Source: JBCBKU01 sp038521345 (lineage in GTDB: Bacteria > Pseudomonadota > Alphaproteobacteria > Rhodobacterales > Rhodobacteraceae). From it: 51,028 nucleotides of DNA. Every line of letters starts with the position of its first letter. The stretch's first letter is position 1. The DNA lies in the NCBI GenBank assembly GCA_038521345.1, contig JBCBKU010000021.1, forward strand, positions 1 through 51,028, written 5' to 3'. Of the stretch, positions 25,896-33,858 are shown one piece after another. Under the pieces are notes generated by a model. The model did not search any database. It was not told the DNA's origin and saw only the letters and a list, made by a program, of their open reading frames with translations. The position numbers and the translations under genes are program-made.

Positions 25896-27038
25896 TCAAC
25901 GGCCCGACTGGATGTCCTGTGCCGTCTCGTTGATCTTGAGTAGGGTATCAAGGATGAGCGTTGCAGGGTCAAGGTTGACCGCCAGAGCATGTGCCGCACG
26001 TGCAGACAGCGCTTGCTGGGTTTCGGCCCATCGGCGCGAGGCAACCGGGCCGGGCGACAGGCGCGCCAGTATCTGACGTTCGTCTGGCGCTGCCTCGGGA
26101 TCCGGAGGTCGACCCGCACCGGACAAGGCCATCCGGGCGAGGAGCGTTTCAATCATGCGGGTCAGCAGTTTCAGCCGGACCTCTTTTCCACGCCCAGCCA
26201 CGCTTTCGGCCAATGCTATGGCGCGGGCCCGGTCAACCGCCGGAGCCTCGGCGATCAGGCCGACGAGTTCGGCGTAAAGCGCAAGCCCGTCGGTCTCGAG
26301 CAGTTCCAGGGCCTGTCCCACAGACCCTTCCGACAACGCCGCAAGCGGAGCCGCCGCTGTTCCCGGATCGACCTCGGCCTGCGCAAGCGCATTTCCAAGG
26401 TCCTCAGGCCCGAGCGGCGTGCAGACCAGCGTCCGGCATCGCGACCGGATCGTGGGCAAAAGCCGCGAAGGCCGATGTGTGACCAGCAAGATCAACGTGT
26501 TGGAAGGCGGCTCTTCAAGGGTCTTGAGAAGCGCGTTTGCGGCGTTTGTGTTCATCTCGTCGGCCGCGTCAACGATAACGACACGGTGCCCGCCGTCCGG
26601 AACGCTAAGCGCAAAGAATCCGGCGATGCGCCGCACTTCGTCGACGGTGATGGCGGCCTTGAACCGTTTTGCCTGCGCATCCCAAGGCCGAGTGATCGAC
26701 AAGAGGCGCGGTTCAGACAGCGCATCTACGCGACGAGAAACGGGGTGGTCAGGTGCAATTTCGAGATTGGCGGGCGCATCGGGCGCGCCAAAGAGGCCGT
26801 CGGTTTGTGGCTCGTTCGCCATCACGAACCGAGCGATTCGCCATGCCAAAGTTGCTTTGCCGATGCCTTCAGGCCCTTTGATCATCCATGCATGGTGCCG
26901 CCGGCCACCGGTCCACGCTGCCAGAAACGTCGCTTCTGCATCTGATTGTCCAAAGAGTTTCGGCGTATGTCGCGGATGTACTGTGCCAGAGCGGACATCT
27001 GCCCGGGGGTCTGGCTCGACCGTCTCGATGTGTGTCAT
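25896..27038 (-). CDS. holB: DNA polymerase III delta' subunit
   Basis: The 380-residue protein is the delta prime subunit of the clamp loader. It has the AAA+ Walker A-like loop IKGPEGIGKATLAWRIA, VVIVDAADEMNTNAANALLKTLEEPP (Walker B region and SRC-type arginine stretch further on as RSRC) and a C-terminal collar. Delta prime is the stationary subunit and usually does not hydrolyse ATP. Its ATG overlaps the tmk stop (ATGA). The tmk-holB-tatD order is widely conserved in bacteria. Confidence 0.95.
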   Translation of the reverse strand: MTHIETVEPDPRADVRSGTVHPRHTPKLFGQSDAEATFLAAWTGGRRHHAWMIKGPEGIGKATLAWRIARFVMANEPQTDGLFGAPDAPANLEIAPDHPVSRRVDALSEPRLLSITRPWDAQAKRFKAAITVDEVRRIAGFFALSVPDGGHRVVIVDAADEMNTNAANALLKTLEEPPSNTLILLVTHRPSRLLPTIRSRCRTLVCTPLGPEDLGNALAQAEVDPGTAAAPLAALSEGSVGQALELLETDGLALYAELVGLIAEAPAVDRARAIALAESVAGRGKEVRLKLLTRMIETLLARMALSGAGRPPDPEAAPDERQILARLSPGPVASRRWAETQQALSARAAHALAVNLDPATLILDTLLKINETAQDIQSGR

Positions 27039-27658
27039 GGCAGGCGCGCCGCGACCAACGCTAAGATCGCGTCGGCAACGGTGTCTTCCGCATGATCTGC
27101 ATCGATCACCTGGATCCGATCAGGTTCGGCGCGCGCCAAGGAGAGAAATCCGGCTCGCAACTGCTCTTGGAAGGCCAGGCCCATGTCCTCGAAGCGGTCC
27201 TCTCCTGAGTTGCGCTTCAGCCCACGGTCAAGCGCCACGGCCGGCTCAATATCGAGGATCAGCGTCAAATCTGGATCCGTTCCGATCATCTGTGTGTGCA
27301 GACGATCCACGAGTGGGCGCAAATCGCCACGCGTAGCGCCTTGGTACACGCGGGTTGAATCTGCAAACCGATCGGAAACGACGATGCGACCCGCGGCAAG
27401 AGCTGGCCGGATGGTCTTTTCAAGGTGATCCCGGCGCGCTGCCGTGAACAGTAGTAGTTCTGTTTCCGCGGACCACCGGTCTGGCTCGCCTTCGACCAGC
27501 AATCTGCGAATCTCCTCGGCTCCAGCAGATCCACCGGGTTCGCGCGTCAGGACGACGTCATGGCCGCGCGCGATCAAAGTCTCGGCCAAGCGGCGTGCTT
27601 GGAGTGACTTTCCGGAACCGTCGATTCCCTCAAACGTGACGAACAGACCCCGCCCCAT
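27035..27658 (-). CDS. tmk: Thymidylate kinase
   Basis: Tmk phosphorylates dTMP to dTDP in the cytoplasm. The 207-residue protein has the P-loop FVTFEGIDGSGKSLQAR, the DR(F/Y) motif in VVSDRFADSTRVYQG and the lid region with LILDIEPAVALDRGLKR. Length fits the family. It starts within the stop of the carboxypeptidase gene (TGATG), so it belongs to the same operon as holB and tatD. Confidence 0.97.
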   Translation of the reverse strand: MGRGLFVTFEGIDGSGKSLQARRLAETLIARGHDVVLTREPGGSAGAEEIRRLLVEGEPDRWSAETELLLFTAARRDHLEKTIRPALAAGRIVVSDRFADSTRVYQGATRGDLRPLVDRLHTQMIGTDPDLTLILDIEPAVALDRGLKRNSGEDRFEDMGLAFQEQLRAGFLSLARAEPDRIQVIDADHAEDTVADAILALVAARLP

Positions 27659-28827
27659 CAGCGGATGGCCATTGCCTCGCCGATGATCGTGCGTGTCAGC
27701 ACCTCGGCAGCACTGCGCACACGGGGAAGGAACCCGCCCCGGACCACATCGCGATCGGCCACGAGATCAATTCGTGCATCCGGGAGGTCTTCGCGTGTGA
27801 TGACCAGTTCGGCCACTGGTTGACCTTCCTCGATCGGCGCTTCGATCGGCCCTCGGTATTCGACCTGCGCTCCGGTGATCTCAGGTTTTGTTGCCGGCAT
27901 CAGAAGCCGCACATCATCCTTGGCAACAAGATCGATGCGAGTGTGATCACCCATCCAGACGGGTGCCTGTCCAACCACCGTGCCAGCAGAGACAACGTCG
28001 CGTTCGACGAACTGCCGGAACGCCCAACTGATTACGCGCTCAGCTTCCTCTGTTCGAGCGACCGCCGAGTCGAGCCCCGTGATCACGAAAACAATGCGTC
28101 TGTTGCCCTGCAAGGCGGAACCGACAAGGCCGTATCCTGCCTCTTGTGTGTGGCCGGTCTTCAGACCATCGCCTCCGACGCCAAGCCCGAGGATGGGGTT
28201 CCGGTTAAACCGGTTTGCCGGAGACCTGCCGTCAAAGTCGTATTCCTCAAGCGCGAAATAGGCATAGTATTCCGGAAACTCCTCGATCAGTCGCGTGGCG
28301 AGCGTTCCAAGATCCCGCATGGTCATACGGTGGTTGGGGGCAGGCCAGCCGGTGGCATTGACGAATGTGGATCCCGTCAGACCGATCTCGGGCGCGCGGT
28401 CGTTCATGAGGCGGGCGAACGCGTCTTCGGACCCGGCGAGACCTTCAGCCACCACGACGCAGGCATCGTTTCCAGATTGCACGATGATGCCCTTGATCAG
28501 GCTCTCAACCGTAGGCCGGTCGGTTTCATCGAGGAACATGGTCGACCCACCCATCTGTCGCGCACGGGTAGAAACCGGAAATTGTGTGTCGAGCGAGACC
28601 CGCCCGTCGCGGAGCGCCTCGAATAACATGTTCAGGGTCATCAGTTTCGACATCGATGCCGGGGGTAGTGGCATGTCTGCGTTCTTCTCGAAGATGATCG
28701 TGTCGGTGGAGGTGTCGTAGACATACGCGGCCGTGGCTCGCGTTTCGAAAGCCGCCATAACAGGGACAGGGGTGGCGACGCTACAGGCGCCCAACGTGAA
28801 GATAAGGGCGAGCAAACGTGTGAGCAT
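27658..28827 (-). CDS. D-alanyl-D-alanine carboxypeptidase (PBP5-like)
   Basis: A 389-residue periplasmic penicillin-binding protein of the S11 family that trims the terminal D-Ala of peptidoglycan stem peptides. It has a signal peptide (about 1-25), the active-site serine motif SxxK (Ser58-Lys61 in PASMSKLMT), SGN (118-120) and KTG (223-225 in DGLKTGHT), and a C-terminal beta-sandwich domain followed by a hydrophobic end for membrane binding. The start has GGGAGG upstream. It follows the SPOR lipoprotein by 26 bases and leads into tmk. Confidence 0.95.
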   Translation of the reverse strand: MLTRLLALIFTLGACSVATPVPVMAAFETRATAAYVYDTSTDTIIFEKNADMPLPPASMSKLMTLNMLFEALRDGRVSLDTQFPVSTRARQMGGSTMFLDETDRPTVESLIKGIIVQSGNDACVVVAEGLAGSEDAFARLMNDRAPEIGLTGSTFVNATGWPAPNHRMTMRDLGTLATRLIEEFPEYYAYFALEEYDFDGRSPANRFNRNPILGLGVGGDGLKTGHTQEAGYGLVGSALQGNRRIVFVITGLDSAVARTEEAERVISWAFRQFVERDVVSAGTVVGQAPVWMGDHTRIDLVAKDDVRLLMPATKPEITGAQVEYRGPIEAPIEEGQPVAELVITREDLPDARIDLVADRDVVRGGFLPRVRSAAEVLTRTIIGEAMAIR

Positions 28828-28839
28828 GGATGTCCTCCC

Positions 28840-28851
28840 GCCCTTTCGGGC
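28840..28851 (-). other. Small hairpin between SPOR gene and carboxypeptidase gene
   Basis: A GCCC-TTTC-GGGC stem-loop lies in the 26-base gap, just before the GGGAGG ribosome binding site of the downstream gene. It has no T-run, so it is not a normal terminator; it could modulate translation or protect a processed mRNA end. This is only a sequence observation. Confidence 0.35.
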
Positions 28852-28853
28852 CG

Positions 28854-29771
28854 TCAGTTCGTCACGAAATATGCATCTTCGAAGCCAAGCTCCTTGATCT
28901 GCTCAAGTAGCTGTCGACGTTCGCCGGCGTCGCTGGCCGGCCCGACGATGACCCGCCAGAACGGCTTTCCTTGGCTTTCCTGGGCAAGAACAGTCGGCAG
29001 GATCCCGGTGTTGCGTAGCGAGATGGCCGTATTGTCAGCATTCTCCTCGACTGAAAAGATCCCAATTTGGATGAACGGCTTCTCCAGAACGGTCGTGGGA
29101 GTCGCGGCAGCAACTGGTACGGGCGCAGGAGCCGCCGGCGGTGTGGGCGCCGCCGCGACAGGATCTGCGCTGGTTCCTTCGGCTTCTGCGATGGCGGCCG
29201 CGGCAGCGGCCAACGGATCGGTCTCCGCCGTGTCTCCGTCAAGCGGCGCGGCGGCAATGTCGGAGGGGGCCTCCAGCGTGTCTGTCTCCGGGACGTCAAG
29301 CAGTGGTGCGCCCGGCGGAACCGGGACCTCTTCGCGGCGCAGCGCGACGATACTGAGTTCAACCGGCTGCCCGGCAACCAATCCGAGAGACTCGGCTGCA
29401 TCGGACGAGACTTGGATTGCCGGTCCAGGGGTTTCGATCTCTTTCCGGAAAAGCGCGCCGATGACAAACTCTCCGGATGCGGTGTTCCGGATGATCGCGC
29501 GCTCAGGATCGACGACATTGGGATGTGCAACCCAGACGCCGCCCAACGATGGCCGCCCGTCCCAAAGCCCGCGGTCCGTTGCTTCGAAGATCTCCGGTGC
29601 CTCGACATCCCGTGTCTCACCTTCGGCTTCGGGAACGGCCGGTGCTGTCGCCCCCGCTGCGTCGGTTTCGGAATTTGATCCGAATGGAAGTGAAAACCCG
29701 TCGTCGCAAGCCACAAGCGCGAGTGCCGCCAGACTCAAAAGACTCGCCCGTCCGAACCGTGTAAGTGCCAT
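28854..29771 (-). CDS. SPOR-domain lipoprotein, RlpA-like
   Basis: A 305-residue lipoprotein: signal peptide with lipobox LALVAC and lipid-modified Cys22. A region at about 65-165 (AIIRNTASGEFVIGALF to QVSSDAAESLGLVAGQPVEL) looks like the double-psi beta-barrel of RlpA-type peptidoglycan-acting proteins, followed by a Pro/Ala-rich linker and a C-terminal SPOR domain (about 228-305) that binds denuded glycan strands at the septum. The residue after Cys is Asp, which in E. coli favours inner-membrane retention; whether that rule holds here is unknown. I chose ATG 29771 with AAGGGGG upstream. Adjacent D-Ala carboxypeptidase supports a cell wall role. Confidence 0.88.
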   Translation of the reverse strand: MALTRFGRASLLSLAALALVACDDGFSLPFGSNSETDAAGATAPAVPEAEGETRDVEAPEIFEATDRGLWDGRPSLGGVWVAHPNVVDPERAIIRNTASGEFVIGALFRKEIETPGPAIQVSSDAAESLGLVAGQPVELSIVALRREEVPVPPGAPLLDVPETDTLEAPSDIAAAPLDGDTAETDPLAAAAAAIAEAEGTSADPVAAAPTPPAAPAPVPVAAATPTTVLEKPFIQIGIFSVEENADNTAISLRNTGILPTVLAQESQGKPFWRVIVGPASDAGERRQLLEQIKELGFEDAYFVTN

Positions 29772-29989
29772 TTCTTGCCCCCTTCTGCGCGTAGTTCGCG
29801 CGTCGCCCTGTATCCGGGCGTTCTGATGCTCGACAAGGTCCGCGCCGGATGGCACCGGCACGATAGCCGAACCTTAACGGCAAGGGCCGTCCAAGGGAAG
29901 CGCGAGGTGCGACATAATAGGAGACCTCCGGCGGTCTTGCGCGCAATCCGGTCCCCGCTTATGACGGCCCGGCACCGCATGTGCCCCGC

Positions 29990-30077
29990 GGAGAGGTGGC
30001 AGAGTGGTCGAATGCGGCGGTCTTGAAAACCGTTGAGGTGAAAGCCTCCCAGGGTTCGAATCCCTGTCTCTCCGCCA
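29990..30077 (+). tRNA. tRNA-Ser(TGA)
   Basis: A full class II tRNA: acceptor GGAGAGG (29990-29996) pairing with TCTCTCC (30067-30073, one G-T pair), anticodon loop CTTGAAA with anticodon TGA at 30024-30026, a long variable arm, T-arm CAGGG-TTCGAAT-CCCTG, and encoded CCA at 30075-30077. It marks the left edge of a locally AT-rich accessory stretch. Confidence 0.97.
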
Positions 30078-30222
30078 ATCAGCCGCGTCTCTGGACCTTA
30101 GAACCTGCCTGGATGGTTTGGGCAGTTCTGACGTGTTTGTTGTACTATTCAGTTCTTGCGATGGATTGCAAAAGCCTCCAAAGGCCTGCCAACAAAGTAT
30201 AATTCCAAAAAATTGCAAAAAT

Positions 30223-30236
30223 GCGCATATATGCGC
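30223..30236. promoter_or_regulatory. Palindrome 1, possible repressor operator
   Basis: GCGCATATATGCGC is a perfect 14-bp palindrome. Just before it lies TTGCAA (30213-30218) and just after it CTTAAT (30237-30242), 18 bases apart, which could be a weak -35/-10 pair with the palindrome in the spacer, a classic repressor position. No experimental support; the promoter reading is an inference. Confidence 0.5.
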
Positions 30237-30274
30237 CTTAATGTAACAATGGATTTCAGTAATCGACTTCTGTG

Positions 30275-30288
30275 CGCATATATATGCG
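30275..30288. promoter_or_regulatory. Palindrome 2, possible repressor operator
   Basis: CGCATATATATGCG is a second perfect 14-bp palindrome with the same CGCAT...ATGCG arms as palindrome 1 but two more central bases. The two centres are 52 bp apart, close to five helical turns, so proteins bound to both would face the same side of the DNA. Confidence 0.5.
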
Positions 30289-30507
30289 AATTTCGATACA
30301 TTGCCGGATTTCCTCAGTTTTATTAACGTGTTGACGCGAGCTGAATTCGGACGGCGTTGGTGGTTCGCAATGAGCTTCTTGGTCGCTCCAGGTCTGAAAC
30401 GATGTGGAATTGTCTGGTTGTTCATTTCGAGCTTTGGCCTTTCTGAAGGGCTGGGGCACATCTAGGGGAGGTCGCACAGCGTCTCCTCCGAACAGAGGAT
30501 GAGAATT

Positions 30508-30792
30508 ATGGTATCGAAGAAACTCTTGGCGCTTGCGATCGCCGCTGGAATTCCAGCAACATCGGCGCTTGCGGATACGAGCATGATCAACTGCCCTGGC
30601 TACATCATCGCGATCTCGGACGATCTCGCGATCGAGGGCCAGGCACGCGCCGGCAACCTCGCCGCATTTGAGCGCCTCGTCTGCGAGCGCTCGTCGAACC
30701 TGAGCGCAAACACCGACTCTGCAACGACAATTCCTGTTTACGTTGAAGAGCTGGGCATCACGACCCGCGTGATCATCTTCCCGGAAGACTGA
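30508..30792 (+). CDS. Small secreted protein with two cysteines, unknown
   Basis: A 94-residue precursor with a clear signal peptide (KKLLALAIAAG core, cleavage near ALA-DT) and a mature part of about 71 residues with two cysteines (in INCPGYI and LVCERSS) that could form one disulfide. The end is rich in beta-forming residues (IPVYVEELGITTRVIIFPED). I do not recognise the family. ATG 30508 is preferred because AGAGG lies nine bases upstream; ATG 30499 is an in-frame alternative. It has its own upstream region with palindromes and a hairpin after the stop, so it is probably a single-gene transcript. Confidence 0.72.
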   Translation: MVSKKLLALAIAAGIPATSALADTSMINCPGYIIAISDDLAIEGQARAGNLAAFERLVCERSSNLSANTDSATTIPVYVEELGITTRVIIFPED

Positions 30793-30807
30793 TTGCCCCG
30801 CGCGATT

Positions 30808-30833
30808 GGGATGACCGCATGTGCGGTCATCCC
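30808..30833 (+). terminator. Hairpin after the small secreted protein gene
   Basis: A 12-bp perfect stem (GGGATGACCGCA with TGCGGTCATCCC, two-base centre) starts 16 bases after the stop codon. No T-run follows on either strand, so it may be a Rho-dependent stabilising hairpin rather than a true intrinsic terminator. Confidence 0.55.
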
Positions 30834-30935
30834 GTGACCCTGAACGGTCTTGGCGATCCAATCGCTTCGAAGGCGCAGCAACGGGGTCAAAGAACCGCTT
30901 GAATCCGCTTTGCGGGCCTAGCTCAGACTGGTGCG

Positions 30936-31811
30936 TTATCCTTTGCCGTGCAGCGGTATGACCGACTTAAGGTGCTGCAGCATTTCCTGAACAAGACGAT
31001 TGCGGTGAAGATCGACATGGGTAACCAGCCAAACATCCGCATGAATTGATTCGAGGCTCGGCAATACTTCCAATAAATCCGGTAGGTCGCAAACGTCTTC
31101 TGACGCGGCCACGCCAAGTCCAATTCCCAGCTTCAAGGCTTCTAGGGCAATTATGGGATCATTTGTGACAAATCGAAGCGCCGCAGTTGGAATGTCGAGA
31201 TGATTCAGGACATCGACCGTCCCGCTATCGGTCTTAACTCCGATGAATTGATGGTTCTGGAGTTCTTCGACTTCAATCGGGACTCCGAATTCAGACAGAT
31301 ATTTTCGATGGCCGAATATCCCAAGGTCGACTTTGCAGAAGGGGACGACCACATAGTCGGGGTTGGTTGGCGGCAGGCCCGAGCGCACGGCAATATCTGC
31401 GTGCCCCAATTCAAGTCGCGACAACTCGCTCTCAGCAAGGTACTGAACGCTAACACTGCTATGTTTCGCGCAAAAGGCGCGAATGGCTGGCATCACAACA
31501 TGGGCCATCGAGGGAAGGCCCGTGATCGTCAGAGTTCCGGACAGCGTCCCTTTGCGCAGCGTGGCATCCTCAAAGAAACCCTCCATCAATCGCTCGGTGG
31601 ATTCTGCAAGCCGGCGAAGTTCATTGCCTTCCGCGGTCAGTGTGTAGCCGCTGCGGTGGCGCAGGAAGAGCTTGGTTCCGAGCTCTTGCTCAAGCGTGTC
31701 GACGTGTCGAGTGACTGTGGCGCGATGTACGCCCAACGCCATGGAGGCGGCGCGGACTGTTCCCAACCTGGCCACCATCATCGCCGTGCGCATTTCGGTC
31801 CACATCTTCAT
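30936..31811 (-). CDS. LysR-family transcriptional regulator
   Basis: A 291-residue LysR-type regulator with an N-terminal winged helix (residues about 8-65; recognition region VRAASMALGVHRATVTRHVDTLEQELG) and a two-lobed effector domain from about 90 (LTITGLPSMAHVVMPAIRAF). Its codon choice looks less GC-biased than the housekeeping genes. LysR regulators usually act on a divergent neighbour, but no gene faces it across the 314-base gap; it may regulate itself or a distant target. Tandem 9-bp repeats lie in its promoter region. Confidence 0.92.
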   Translation of the reverse strand: MKMWTEMRTAMMVARLGTVRAASMALGVHRATVTRHVDTLEQELGTKLFLRHRSGYTLTAEGNELRRLAESTERLMEGFFEDATLRKGTLSGTLTITGLPSMAHVVMPAIRAFCAKHSSVSVQYLAESELSRLELGHADIAVRSGLPPTNPDYVVVPFCKVDLGIFGHRKYLSEFGVPIEVEELQNHQFIGVKTDSGTVDVLNHLDIPTAALRFVTNDPIIALEALKLGIGLGVAASEDVCDLPDLLEVLPSLESIHADVWLVTHVDLHRNRLVQEMLQHLKSVIPLHGKG

Positions 31812-32125
31812 AGCACATCACTTAATCATTTATTGACAAAGTCCAATAATTTTATGGACAAAGTCTACCAAAAACTAACCAAGGACTCGGTTGTTTGCGG
31901 AACTCGTTCGTTAGTTAGTCAGTGTTTTAAGGGATATAATGATCCAAGTGACGCATCTTCGCGCATTGGCTGTCTTAAGAACGCTCATCTGGTGACCGAC
32001 CATCGGACCCTTAGGCGACCGATAGCAACCTTGCGACTACTAAGTTTCGCGGAAGCTCGACTGTTCATCGATGGACGCCAAGCAGTCCGTCTGCGCGTCA
32101 GTCACGTCTCATGAGTATGGGGGGG
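31812..32125. other. Low-GC intergenic region between LysR and MarR genes
   Basis: These 314 bases hold the LysR promoter region and the MarR gene's 3' flank, both genes being on the minus strand. It contains two GACAAAGTC repeats near the LysR start (listed separately). I see no gene, terminator or RNA in the rest. Confidence 0.55.
31835..31865. promoter_or_regulatory. Tandem GACAAAGTC repeats, possible LysR autoregulatory site
   Basis: GACAAAGTC occurs at 31835-31843 and again at 31857-31865, 22 bp apart start to start (two helical turns). Each repeat is itself a GAC/GTC dyad, and the first is extended by ATTG...CAAT arms. They sit 24 to 54 bases upstream of the LysR start codon on the minus strand, a position that fits autoregulation. 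Confidence 0.45.
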
Positions 32126-32593
32126 CTAGGACGTTCCCGAACTCGACGGGGACATTCTTCTGGCCTCAGCAAGTGTATTGAGAAGCGAGATCAGTTCTCG
32201 GGTCTGGGCCGCCGTCAAGTCTGGAGAGAGGTCCGCGACCGCATCGGCAATCGCGGCATGCATTCGCTTGACGATCTCTTCTCCAAGCAGTGTGAGCGAA
32301 ATAAGTTGTGCTCGCCCGTCTTCCGGATCCGGATGCCGAACGATGAGCCCCTTGTTCTCCAGCTTTCGCAACAGCCGTGTCATCTGCGAATTGTCTCGCC
32401 CGAGATCCGTGCAGATCGTTTGGATGGTGCAGGGCTGAAGATCCCAGATGGCCGCAATGACCATCCCGCCAAACGGACCGATGCGATGGGTGTCGATCAG
32501 CGGCAAGACGCGAAACATCGATGCGTTCAGACGCCGCACGACCCTATCAAGGGCCCGGGCCAATTTATAGCTGTCCGGCGGTGCGTCGTGCAT
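32126..32593 (-). CDS. MarR-family transcriptional regulator
   Basis: A 155-residue regulator with a winged helix (IAAIWDLQPCTIQTICTDL then DNSQMTRLLRKLENKGLIVRHPDPEDGRAQLISLT), the wing sequence being typical of MarR proteins, flanked by dimerisation helices. I chose ATG 32593 because it gives the usual length; a longer upstream reading has no family character. It is divergent from the FSP1-like flavoprotein gene across 166 bases, which suggests it regulates that gene, possibly in response to a phenolic or oxidant. Ribosome binding site is weak. Confidence 0.88.
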   Translation of the reverse strand: MHDAPPDSYKLARALDRVVRRLNASMFRVLPLIDTHRIGPFGGMVIAAIWDLQPCTIQTICTDLGRDNSQMTRLLRKLENKGLIVRHPDPEDGRAQLISLTLLGEEIVKRMHAAIADAVADLSPDLTAAQTRELISLLNTLAEARRMSPSSSGTS

Positions 32594-32681
32594 CGCGATC
32601 CGTTTCGCTTCCGGTATAAGGCCCAAGGCTGGTGGCGCGGACACGCGAACCCGTCCGGCCTTTGGCACGTAACAAACCTTA

Positions 32682-32693
32682 GGCGTGTACGCC
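32682..32693. promoter_or_regulatory. Short inverted repeat, possible MarR operator
   Basis: GGCGTGTACGCC has 5-bp arms (GGCGT/ACGCC) and lies midway between the divergent MarR and flavoprotein genes, where an operator for the regulator would be expected. It is short, so chance occurrence cannot be excluded. Confidence 0.3.
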
Positions 32694-32759
32694 AGCACGA
32701 CTGTCCGCCGAAAGTTGATCCAAGCCCCGATCTGTCGGGCCCATAATCGGAAAGGCACC

Positions 32760-33842
32760 ATGGCAAGGAAATCGGTTGCAATCATCGGTGGCGGTTACGT
32801 CGGAAGTGAATTGGCCAAAGCTCTCGAAGCTCATCTGGATGTCACCCTGATCGAGCCGCGCGAGGCCTTCGTGCACGCACCGGCCATGATTCGTGCGGTG
32901 GTCGCGCCGGATCTCCTCGAGACCGCGTTGATCCCGTACGATGGATTGCTGTCGAGCGGTCGCATCATTGCCGACCGAGCGGTCGCGATTGACGACAAGG
33001 GCGTAACCCTGAAAAGCGGGGAGCGGGTCGAAACGGACTTCGTTATTGTTGCGACCGGATCGACGAATGGCGTTGCCTTCAAGCCGGAGGGAGACACCCT
33101 CGAGACCTTTCGAGCGGCGCAGGGCGATCTGAATGCCCGTCTGAAAGACGCAAAGAGCATCATCATCGTGGGTGCCGGTGCGGTCGGTACCGAGCTTGCA
33201 GGGGAGATCGCCCACGCGATGCCGGAGAAAGAGGTGACCCTGGTTTCGTCAGACGCCACATTGTTTCCGACTATGCCTAAGAAGCTCGGTGCAAGTCTTC
33301 TTGCCAAGCTGCGTGTTCTTGGCGTCGACGTCGTGTTGGGCGCACGCGCGACGGACTTAAAAGACATCCGGGGACCATCTGCCGGTCCTCTCACACTTTC
33401 AAATGGAGATGTGCTGAACGCCGATCTGATCGTTCCGGCAATCGGAGCGCGGCCGAATACCGAGCTCTTGGTCGCACTGCCCGGAACGCAATTGGCAGCT
33501 GACGGTCGCATTAAGGTCGACACATATCTCCGCCCGTCCTCGCTCGGCCACGTCTTTGCTGCCGGTGACGTCGTGGATGCGGGGGATGCCGCCACCATTG
33601 TTGCCATAAGCCGCCAGGCTCCTTGGCTGGCGAAAACGCTAAAGGGACTGGCCCAAGGCGCCGATCTGTCCTCACTTAAGGCGTATTCGCCATGGGGCTC
33701 GGCACCCATCCTCGTCCCGCTTGGACCTCAACGTGGTGCGTCGTTCCTCGTCATTGCGACTATGGGGGACTGGATCACACGCATCATGAAAGGTCGGGAC
33801 CTGTTCATCCCCAAGTACAGAAAGCTCTTCGGGCTGCGCTGA
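32760..33842 (+). CDS. FSP1/AIFM2-like NAD(P)H-dependent flavoprotein
   Basis: A 360-residue two-dinucleotide-domain oxidoreductase. The N-terminal FAD loop is SVAIIGGGYVGSELAKALE, a second NAD(P)H loop is SIIIVGAGAVGTELAGEIA, and the C-terminal FAD motif is HVFAAGDVVDAGD. The segment after the first loop (LIEPREAFVHAPAMIRAVV) and the C-terminal half are those of the AIFM2/FSP1 and Ndi1-related group, which reduce quinones. A role as a quinone reductase is plausible; substrate is not provable here. AAAGG precedes the ATG. It is probably controlled by the divergent MarR protein. Confidence 0.85.
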   Translation: MARKSVAIIGGGYVGSELAKALEAHLDVTLIEPREAFVHAPAMIRAVVAPDLLETALIPYDGLLSSGRIIADRAVAIDDKGVTLKSGERVETDFVIVATGSTNGVAFKPEGDTLETFRAAQGDLNARLKDAKSIIIVGAGAVGTELAGEIAHAMPEKEVTLVSSDATLFPTMPKKLGASLLAKLRVLGVDVVLGARATDLKDIRGPSAGPLTLSNGDVLNADLIVPAIGARPNTELLVALPGTQLAADGRIKVDTYLRPSSLGHVFAAGDVVDAGDAATIVAISRQAPWLAKTLKGLAQGADLSSLKAYSPWGSAPILVPLGPQRGASFLVIATMGDWITRIMKGRDLFIPKYRKLFGLR

Positions 33843-33858
33843 AGAGTGCGTGCCGGAG

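Larger units (their letters stand above)
30078..30507. other. AT-rich non-coding leader downstream of tRNA-Ser
   Basis: No convincing gene is seen in these 430 bases. The stretch is clearly richer in A and T than the rest of the window (30180-30330 especially). It carries two palindromes (listed separately), two direct ATTGCAAAA repeats (30165-30173 and 30212-30220), and it forms the upstream region of the small secreted protein. A 25-codon reading (30249-30326) is present but has no coding character. Confidence 0.6.

Noticed and set aside
32594..32785. A 64-residue N-terminal extension of the MarR gene
   Set aside because: It would overlap the start of the divergent flavoprotein gene and has no MarR character.
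30078..33842. An integrated mobile island at tRNA-Ser
   Set aside because: No integrase, transposase or duplicated tRNA 3' end is visible; only base composition hints at acquisition, so it is kept as a low-scored finding.
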